Positions 57,101 through 64,000 of a DNA stretch of 64,000 nucleotides are shown here, piece after piece. A model generated the notes under the pieces. The model did not search any database and was not told where the DNA came from. It was given only the letters and a program-made list of their open reading frames with translations. A program made the translations under genes and the position numbers. This stretch comes from Bursaphelenchus xylophilus. Its lineage: Eukaryota; Nematoda; Chromadorea; Rhabditida; Aphelenchoididae. Each line of letters starts with the position of its first letter. The first letter of the stretch is position 1. The DNA lies in the NCBI GenBank assembly GCA_904066235.2, contig CAJFCV020000002.1, positions 1,426,001 through 1,490,000 of the forward strand. Direction: 5' to 3'.

Positions 57101-58746
57101 TTTAACGCGCAAGCCGCTGAATTACCCGACGATCAGCCTAGATTTCACACTATGACCTTATTTCACAGACGAACGCACTTTAGCCCTAAAAAATTTCGAA
57201 ATTCGCTAAGAAATGAGGAAATGAGCGGAATTTCACAGAAATCGCCGAGTTTCGAGTAATCTTTAAATTTTCTTACTGGAATTTGGTTTGTGCGGCAGTT
57301 TTTTCTTCAAATTTATAGTCATCCTCTGCAATTCCAACTTTACCTTTGAATTTCTCTAACTGCCTCCTCATTTTATGCACTCTTTTCGTAGTTTCTCTGA
57401 CCTTCCTCTCTTTTAGTGCACTCTTTTTTGCTCAGACGCACGTTCTCCCTTCTTTCAAAAGGAAATAAAATGTTTGTCCTTTCCCGAAACGCAAAAAGAA
57501 ACGGCCCACTTCTTCCGAAAGGACGCACAAAAAGAGCGACCGAAACGAAGGGGCGCCCGAGAGGAAGAGAGAAGAGAAAAGAGCGCGCATTTCTCTTTCT
57601 CTCTGCTTGCATTTTCCCCGTTCCAAAAGCGAAAGCGGGTTTTTGGACCCTCCGTTCCGTTGCTTCTATCTTCGAGATCATGCTTCACAGGATCATTTCT
57701 GTAGTAAGCATACTCTCGTCTAACGTCTAGGTTTCACCACCTGACTCTGCGATGATTGAGTCGTGGTGACCCTTCCAGAGCGTGAAGTTCGCTCCGTTGG
57801 CTAATGCAGTCGATGGACCGTTGAAGATCGCGAATTGTGCACCTGGAGCACTGTTCACGGAGGGGTCGCTGGCTGAGCAGAGCTGAATTTTGTAAAACAA
57901 CAATAATTTATTTTATTGTAGTGGTTATGTGTGATGTTGCTGTCATTGTTGATTATTGATGATGTTGTTGTAGGTCCTCGAAACGTTCAATTTCTTAACC
58001 ATCTTCCGACAGCCCATGAACCTCGATCTTCTGTTCTTCATCACACCGACGTCACTCAATCCTCTTCAAATCAATGGCCAACCGCTTCAAAAGTCGAACC
58101 GACTCCAATCAACCGCCCTCTGAACCTCGATTCCTCCTCTCATTCCCTGTTGAGCTCCCTTCTCGCTCATCCTCGACGTAGTCCGGCCGTTCCGGAAAGT
58201 CGGACTGAAAAACAATCGGGACTTGTTGACCGAAAGCCTGAGGGGAAATGCTCTCCACACTTGGTCTTGTCGACGAACGCCACGAATAAAAGCGATTCGG
58301 ATTCTTTGGGAAGTCCTCATTCAACGAGATCCACAACGGATTCGAATCGAAGCCAGACTAGTCCAGCACTTCAAGGAGAAAATGGTGGGGCAGGAGGGTC
58401 CAGTGGAAATGAAAAAAGTGATATTGAAAAGGTAAACATAAAAGAATTTTGAGATTTACGTACCATTAGGAAGCTTGGAATTTTAAAATCTTGAAATCTG
58501 AAAAAACGTTCCATAAAATTGCAAAAATAAGCGTAGTTTCAGTATATGGACCGCCGTCGCCGCAACAACGAAGCCGCGAAACGATGTCGCGCCAATCGTC
58601 GCGCCGTCTTCGAATACCGCTCTCGTCGCGCTCAGCAACTCGAATCCGAGAACAACGATCTACGCCAAGAAATGATGAAGTTGAACAACGAACTGGAACA
58701 ACTCAAAGCCGTCATTCAAGCGAGTCAACGGCAACTTCATGTCTGA
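54143..58746 (+). CDS. bZIP transcription factor (PAR/CES-2-like basic region)
   Basis: Plus-strand exons 54143-54270, 54452-55112, 56682-57003, 57974-58431 and 58543-58746 join in frame to 590 residues. The C-terminal exon is a full bZIP: basic region RRRRNNEAAKRCRANRRAVF at 527-546, then a zipper with leucines at 556, 563, 570 and 577, ending QASQRQLHV. NNEAAKRxR is typical of the PAR/NFIL3/CES-2-like group, so a homodimeric or heterodimeric DNA-binding nuclear factor is expected. The long N-terminus is Ser/Asn/Thr-rich, with a Gln run (AILQQQQQQQQ) at the end of exon 2. A second short heptad-like stretch follows a basic patch (KRRPLEEEIEQRLRQLTQEN, residues 71-90). The ATG follows a TGCTTGCAG acceptor 23 bp upstream, consistent with trans-splicing or an untranslated exon. 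Introns hold repeat F and an antisense exon-like ORF. Confidence 0.94.
55345..55740. repeat. Dispersed repeat F, copy 2 (in bZIP intron)
   Basis: Collinear with 15245-15630: GTCAACGATACTATGGATCG, GACTATCACCTATTTTGAAG, AGTAACGTTAGTAACAG and CTTCGCCAAGTCTCCGCCG. It lies in the 1.57-kb intron between the second and third coding exons. Confidence 0.7.
57727..57882 (-). pseudogene. Antisense exon-like ORF nested in a bZIP intron
   Basis: On the minus strand, an ACAAAATTCAG acceptor-like site is followed by exactly 51 codons and a TAG. The peptide begins LCSASDPSVNSAPGAQFAIF and continues GPSTALANGANFTLWKG; it is unlike low-complexity noncoding translation, and GC is higher than in its surroundings. 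The family is not recognised. No start codon or upstream exon fits between it and the bZIP exon at 57974. It is therefore probably a duplicated last exon of another gene rather than a complete nested gene. Confidence 0.45.
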
Positions 58747-59167
58747 AATCGTTTTTTTTCGTTCCTCACAGTGCAGCTATCATTCTATTCGCATTGTCGT
58801 AGAAAGCAACTGTCGCCTCGGCGCTTTAATTATTGTATTCCCAACACTTACATATTCGAAAAGCCTTAAAATTGTCACAGTGCATTATATCCCGTTTAAA
58901 GTTTCCATTTTGTAGCTGGTTGTGAATTTCCATTTTGTCGATGGAAATGAAAATTTCTGTATGTATAAATTGATAGAGTCGGGATTGGCTTGATGGAGAA
59001 GTTCTTTGAAAAATGGCAAATTTGTGTTGAAAAAATGGGTCCGAGGCGCGACGATCCGCCGTTGTTTTCCCGACAAACTGATATTTCGGGTTGCCGTGCC
59101 ATCTACGTTCACTGGCATTGCATTTTATGAAAAACGAACAAAAAGAGGGCGACTGAAAGCTAAAAAC

Positions 59168-59173
59168 TTTATT
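59168..59173 (-). terminator. AATAAA poly(A) signal of the pectate lyase gene
   Basis: AATAAA on the minus strand, about 50 bp beyond the TAA stop codon of the pectate lyase at 59221. Confidence 0.6.
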
Positions 59174-59220
59174 CGTGCAAATAAATTAGATTTTGGGATG
59201 ACTAAAAGCTTGTAATTGCT

Positions 59221-60513
59221 CTAAACAGCAGTAACATCAGCCTTCTTGTAGATGCAAACCTTGCCGTCACCATCTTGGCCCTGCTTGTAAGAGGCCACTC
59301 CTTTTGGCTCAACCTTGTTGTCGTTGACTCCTTTGAAGTTTTCGCAAGCCGTTCCTCCGGCTGGGATTTTCACATTCGTCAAGGTGGCGGTGTCGCCGTA
59401 ATTTCCGTTCACACCGGCGAGCACCAACATTTTTCCGGAGACGGTGACGCCATCCATAACGACGTGACGATCGAACCCGTTGTTAACGCAGTTTCCACAA
59501 GAGCGGTACAGTTTTCCGATGTCTTGGGCCTAAATACGAGGAATTGAGTAGCCATAAACAGACTTTTGGCAAAGGCTAACCGAGGAAGTACCCCAAGTGC
59601 GACGCTCAGATTTTGATGAAACTTGGCAAAAATTTAGAATAATATTTTCTAAAATATACGCGAGAATCCTAGCTCGCGCTTTGCAGAAACCGCCGAGATT
59701 TCTTGGTCGAAAAGTGACAAAATTTTTAGACTTTTTTTCGAATTTCGGAACGAAAATCCCTGTTTCTACCGTGAAGGTTAATGTTTCCACAAAAAATTAA
59801 CTTTTTCCGGACGAAACTAGCAAAGTTATGGCTAAAAAGTGTTTTTCTCTCTGGCCGATCTCCACGTTTAGCGTGCTCTGTCGGCCGCAAAGATCATATC
59901 TGGCGTTCGAATATCTGGGCTTCGCCTTCAAAGCGCGAGCTAAAACTTTGAGGAATTGATGCTTAGTCTATGCCCGAAGTGGGCGCAAAATTTAAAGAAA
60001 ATCTTAGCGTCGCACTTGGGTACCTCCCTTGTAAATGAAAGAGTATTTTGAAAGCCTTGAACTTCAACCTACATCAAAGTTCTTGATGGTAACAGTACCG
60101 CCTCCATTGTGTTGGAAGACCTTGTCATCAGCTTTCTTTGCTCCTCCGCCAATGATGTTGTACTTGTCTGAGGCCTTGCCTTTGAAGGTGGCGGCATCTT
60201 CTCCAACATCCTCCCAGAAGACATTGGTGATGTCACACGATCCCATACAGTGGATACCATCGGCTGCGGGGGCTCCAATGACAACGTTCTTGATGGAAGC
60301 TCCGGCTTCCAGTTCAAAGATGGGGTCTTGGCCTTCTTCCTGGTCACCACCGCCCCAACCGCTGACAAATCGCTGGTTCTTTCCGTCGAACACTTCGCCG
60401 GCTTTAATCACCATCTTCTTTGGGACTTTGGTCGACCCGGAAGGGTTGGGCCAAACAGCGGAATCGACCGCTACAACTGAGAATGCCAAAACGGCAAGGG
60501 AGAACAGGGCCAT
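59221..60513 (-). CDS. Secreted pectate lyase, polysaccharide lyase family 3
   Basis: Two minus-strand exons, 60513-60073 and 59529-59221, join (GTAGGT donor, ATTTAG acceptor) to 249 residues, the normal PL3 length. Residues 1-19 ([19 protein letters not shown]) are a signal peptide, so the enzyme is secreted. PL3 enzymes cleave polygalacturonan by calcium-dependent beta-elimination. Family hallmarks are present in order: [48 protein letters not shown], then after the intron [12 protein letters not shown] and [14 protein letters not shown]. Acidic DVGEDAA, a Lys in ADDKVFQH and the Arg in LYRSCGNC are the conserved candidate catalytic or calcium-site residues. Cysteines are plentiful and placed as in the family. 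The intron is almost wholly a family B MITE, and the gene has a TATA box, so it is naturalised in the nematode genome. PL3 genes of nematodes are generally attributed to transfer from microbes. Confidence 0.97.
59579..60032. repeat. Family B foldback MITE filling the pectate lyase intron
   Basis: Ends ACCGAGGAAGTACCCCAAGT and CGCACTTGGGTACCTCCCTTGT. Subterminal GCGACGCTCAGATTTTGATG is mirrored by AAATCTTAGCGTCGCACTTG. It occupies about 454 of the 543 intron bases. Confidence 0.88.
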
Positions 60514-60559
60514 CTTAGATAGCTGATATGAAATTGATGAGTAACCAAAAATTCGGGAG

Positions 60560-60567
60560 CTTTTATA
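60560..60567 (-). promoter_or_regulatory. TATA box of the pectate lyase gene
   Basis: TATAAAAG on the minus strand, 47 bp upstream of the ATG, preceded by GCACCG. This is the clearest core-promoter element in the window and suggests strong, tissue-specific transcription with a short 5' leader. Confidence 0.6.
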
Positions 60568-60569
60568 CG

Positions 60570-61990
60570 GTGCTGTAGAAAGGCATGGCCGGCTAAAGTC
60601 ACATATTTGTCGTGTTGACTCAGCTGAATTGGTGGGTGAAACACCGAGGGCACTCTAGAATAACCACGGAACGTTTACAGGTGCTCCAATAGGAACGTTT
60701 TCAAAGCGGTTTAATAAAAAACAGCTATCGAGACGCCAGTGGAAAATTCAACGGGACGAAACATAGTTATGTTTGAACAGGATATCACGGAAGTCTAGTA
60801 CGCTGAATACATATTGATCCCTTCAGAAACGGACGGCTGGCTTAGTTGTGAACTGTTTGAGGTGAAATATGTGAACTGTTCGAGGTGAATACTACAGAAA
60901 ATGAGTATTGCCGAGCCAGTGGCTGGGTAAGATGTCTTTTTGCAAGCAATGGGAGCGCGTGGCAACCCGAAGTGCTTTCTGGCTCGTTTCGACACTTTGC
61001 CCATTTTGTATCGGTTGAAATCAAACGAAATGTCACAGAACATGGCATTCTGTACTTTTCGGACACAACCGACCTCCGCGACTTTTTCTATTTTTTTTCG
61101 GAATGCGCTTGCTTTCTCTCTCCCTATCTAGCTAGCCGTTTGAGCTAGAAGGCTAAAATTTGGCACGGTAGTAGAGAAACACGGCTTTCAGAAAATATAA
61201 ATATTGTAAGGAACCCCATCGTATAAACTTCGCAATACGACTGAAAAAAATCATTTTTAAAACTTCTGCAGCTCAAAAGTGCAAGTTGCATGATCGTATT
61301 GACAGATTTTTTAAGTCTATGTATGTCAAATTCGATTCTCAACAAGATAGCCAAATCTCATCTTATTCGATTTGCATATATTTTTCTCGGAATTATTACG
61401 CTTCGTTTGTCAATTTTGGCAATTCGTTTGGACGAAACTCAAAAGTGGGCGTGAGATCCAAGCGTCGAAAGATTCTTACAATTAGAGATTAAACCTAACC
61501 TTCAAATCAAAATATCTCATTGGTTTGCTGGAAAGTTCGAAAAAAAACATATTTACAATAATGCCCAATGATGGTTCAATACATCACAAACACAATTTTC
61601 ATTTCCTTTATTACAATAAAAATTGAAAAAAAGAAGAAAAATACAATGTTGTACCGGATTCGTTTCTTGTTTGGACGTAAGTTTATGGGCATAGTTTTTG
61701 AGAAGAAAACTTCTAGACATAATGTTTTCTATTAGACAGTAATTTACACTACCATAAATGTTTGTTTGTAAAGTAGCAAAGGCAAAATTGCAAAGAGCGG
61801 ATTTCATCTTCTGCGTAGTGCTGAGAAAGATTGAATCCACTCGGTTCCCTGAAGAAATTTGTCGAGAAAAAATTAATAAAATAAAATTTTGAGACATTCA
61901 GAAATCTGTACAAAAAAAAGATGCAAAAGTTTTGCATCTTGTCGAAGGAAGAAAGACCCGATCAAAAACTTAAAACTTGATGGCAAAGGC
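60570..61990. other. Intergenic stretch between pectate lyase and Clc-like gene
   Basis: No gene seen. It should contain upstream regulatory DNA of the pectate lyase. The short direct repeat GTGAACTGTTTGAGGTGAA/GTGAACTGTTCGAGGTGAA lies at about 60847-60890. Confidence 0.45.
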
Positions 61991-61994
61991 GGGC

Positions 61995-63481
61995 TCAAGC
62001 AAAGTTGTCCGGCGGGTTGTAGATGGTCTTCTCTTTGTAGTAGATCTCGTCATGTTCTTTGTCACATATTAGCATCAACGAAGCGCCAAAGGTGATGAGC
62101 ATGGCTCCAAAAGCTACGCCATAAGACCAGTCGAATGCCCAGTTTCGGATGCCATAGGTGTTCATGGTGAAGAAGAAACAGACTGGGTAGACAATCAGGG
62201 CGGTCAGTTGGCAGAGAACTGAAAATAACCGGGTTAAAATTGAGTTAGATGAACTTGGATTTGATAATATTTCGATTTTTTGAAAAATCAATAGTAAGTT
62301 GGCGAAATGTCAAAAAATGAAAGTTAGCCTATAGTTTCGAAATGACCTATTTTCCATCACTTCTTTTGCAGCAAATTACTTTTTCACTTACCACTAAACA
62401 ATGCCGCATACGTTGCTCCTTTGTAGAACGTATGTTTCTTATGCAGATCATTCGTCTTCAAGCCCAAAAGATTCGCCAACAACCCGATAAATGTGGCCAG
62501 CGCTGCGACGATCAGCAATCCCGCGACTGCTTTAACATATACCAAGTTGGCTCGAGTAATTGACTGACATGTTCCTTCTGCTGGAGCATCAGGAACAGGC
62601 ACGATGTTAGCCGGTCGACCATTGTTGGATTCGGCAGTGCATTCCTCGAACAGTCCTGTGTGAAACCGGTCCGAACTGACCCAGGACTTTGTTGAGAGAG
62701 CGATAATTAGGAGGATGAGAGAGAGAATCAGGCAGATCAGGGCGATTACCTGGAAAATCGATGTTGTTGGGAGGGTCAGACTGAAGTTAAAAATAAGTAG
62801 GCCGAATTTCTTTTTTGCAAAATGAAAATGTTTATTTACAAGGAAAGTATCGCAACTGCGACGCTCAGATTTTGATGCAACTTGGCTTAAATTTTACTAA
62901 ATTTTTTCTAAAGAATATGCGAACCTTCTAGCTCGCGCTTTGCAGAAACTACCGAGATTTTTTTTATTCCAAAGGTTTTAAAAAATGCGATTTTTTTTGC
63001 AAATTTCGACAAGAAAAGTTTATGTCTATTACTAACATATTTTCTCTGCTAAAGATAGTATTTTTTCTCTGCTAAAAGTAGTATTTTTTACGTGCGAAAT
63101 TGCCAAAGATACGGCCGAAAAGTGTTTTCTTTGACCCTCTCCGTGTTTTGCGTGCTCTCTTGGCCGCAAAGATCGTTCCATATCTCGGCTACCTGCAAAC
63201 TTTCAGAAATTGATATGTGGCCCATGCTTAGTATTGTGCAAAGTTTAAAAAAAGTCATCGCAGTTGAAACTCTTTCCTGGTTAGTAAACTTTGAACTTTC
63301 CTTTGAAATTCGTATTTTTACTCTGTTTTTGACTTAAAATTAGCCTATTACAATAAGATTGTACGACTTGAAAACTAGCCTATTACAATATCTAGGTAAA
63401 AAAAATGTTTTTGGAACAAAAACTGACCTTCATAGGCCGCACGACGGACACTGTCTCTATTGTCGTGGTCTGGGCAGCCAT
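61995..63481 (-). CDS. Four-pass Clc-like/claudin-superfamily membrane protein
   Basis: Three minus-strand exons, 63481-63428, 62749-62392 and 62218-61995, join in frame to 211 residues. Topology: short cytoplasmic N-terminus (MAAQTTTIETVSVVRPMK), TM1 VIALICLILSLILLIIALST, a first extracellular loop with W41 and a claudin-like GLFEEC...C pattern, TM2 LLIVAALATFIGLLANLLGL, TM3 YAALFSVLCQLTALIVYPVC, TM4 YGVAFGAMLITFGASLMLIC, and a short acidic tail (PPDNFA). The length, loop Trp/Cys pattern and four passes fit the nematode Clc-like or PMP22/claudin superfamily; these act in cell junctions or as channel-associated subunits. Which branch it belongs to I cannot say. The ATG follows a TTTTTCAG-GCCTAAA acceptor, consistent with trans-splicing. 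Intron 1 holds a degraded family B element. Confidence 0.9.
62838..63281. repeat. Family B foldback MITE, diverged, in Clc-like intron 1
   Basis: It starts ACAAGGAAAGTATCGCAACT and ends AGTTGAAACTCTTTCCTGGT. Internal CTAGCTCGCGCTTTGCAGAA and CGTGCTCTCTTGGCCGCAAA blocks match the full copies; GCGACGCTCAGATTTTGATG is retained at the left only. Confidence 0.7.
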
Positions 63482-64000
63482 TTTAGGCCTGAAAAATTGT
63501 ACAAATCAAATCGTAAAATACGCTGTGGAATATATTCTCGAAATTAACAATCATACATACACGTTATAACCACGAAAATAACGCAAAGAAATTTCCGGAA
63601 AATAACCGAAAAATACTCGAAAATTGATTTCGTTTTTTGTGCCGAAAACTTTCCCCCCATCCGGCCAGCTGCTTTTTCTCTCTCAAATGCCCTGAGGTCA
63701 GAGAAAAGTTTAAACGGGAAAAGAGTCCACTCAAACATGAACTGAATATTCAGTTACGAATTTCCTCTCGCCGAGAGCTGTTTAAACTTTTGCAATTTAG
63801 ACTAACGGCCTTCAGGCGGAATTTTGTGAATCAAAAAGTAATGAGAAAATGAATTGATTTCGTAAAATTTACGAAATGGACTGCAGAGTAGGAAACTGGG
63901 GTCAAGATAGGGGGGTAAAATTAAAATAGGTTAAAAGAGGCCCAGTATAGTTATATACTTTCGAACAATTTTAGGGCTTGGGAAACTAAATGTGCAAAAA
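63482..64000. other. 5' flank of the Clc-like gene
   Basis: No further coding exon found. A pyrimidine-rich, GC-richer patch (CCCCCCATCCGGCCAGCTGC) at about 63654-63675 could be promoter-proximal. No TATA element is evident. Confidence 0.4.

Noticed and set aside
57373..57730. Several long overlapping ORFs on both strands
   Set aside because: The segment is purine/pyrimidine-skewed low-complexity intron sequence, which lacks stops in most frames.

Overview
This is a gene-poor, repeat-rich stretch of a nematode nuclear genome. The evidence is eukaryotic split genes with GT-AG introns, a four-exon nematode-type seven-transmembrane chemoreceptor, a UDP-glucuronosyltransferase, a neuromedin-U-type receptor, a four-pass Clc/claudin-like protein, and a secreted class III (PL3) pectate lyase. 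PL3 pectate lyases are known in nematodes mainly from plant-parasitic and fungal-feeding tylenchomorph lineages, where they are attributed to horizontal transfer. The window therefore probably comes from a plant- or fungus-associated clade IV-like nematode, although sequence alone does not fix the species.

Layout: 354-1516 (+) is a small two-exon RING-like gene, convergent with a five-exon UDP-glucuronosyltransferase at 1738-3938 (-). From 3939 to 7130 there are chemoreceptor-like remnants and foldback repeats. A five-exon neuromedin-U-receptor-like GPCR spans 7131-12235 (-), with a 1.8-kb palindrome in one intron. From 12.2 to 42.9 kb there is little conventional coding sequence. It holds a split multi-spanning membrane ORF (15.5-16.2 kb), a broken receptor (32.6-33.0 kb), one 170-codon ORF (37.4-37.9 kb), and many transposon remnants: a deleted mariner, a Tc1/mariner helix-turn-helix remnant, a FLYWCH-bearing long-terminal-inverted-repeat element, and a 2.3-kb long-TIR element holding exon-like pieces. 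42973-45371 (-) is an intact 329-residue chemoreceptor. 46.3-47.0 kb is a palindromic satellite. About 7 kb with GC-richer islands precedes a five-exon bZIP transcription factor (54143-58746, +), which is convergent with the pectate lyase (59221-60513, -). The window ends with a three-exon Clc-like gene (61995-63481, -).

The dominant theme is palindromic, foldback-type non-autonomous DNA elements. At least five families recur: A (about 235-250 bp, termini like CAGTGGCGGACCTGATCCAG), B (about 452 bp, termini like ACAGGGGAAGTACTCCAAGT), C (about 145 bp, termini like ATCAGTCTGTCGGGAAAATA), E (termini like ACAAGGAAAGTACTTTTATG), and large unique palindromes. They sit in introns of nearly every gene: in the chemoreceptor all three introns are occupied, in the pectate lyase the single intron is a family B element, and in the RING gene the acceptor splice site lies at the edge of a family E element. 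Two of the elements carry tRNA-like pol III promoter cores.

The seven confident genes do not form a pathway. Exon joins were worked out by hand from splice consensus and reading-frame continuity; in all seven the summed exon lengths are an exact multiple of three.
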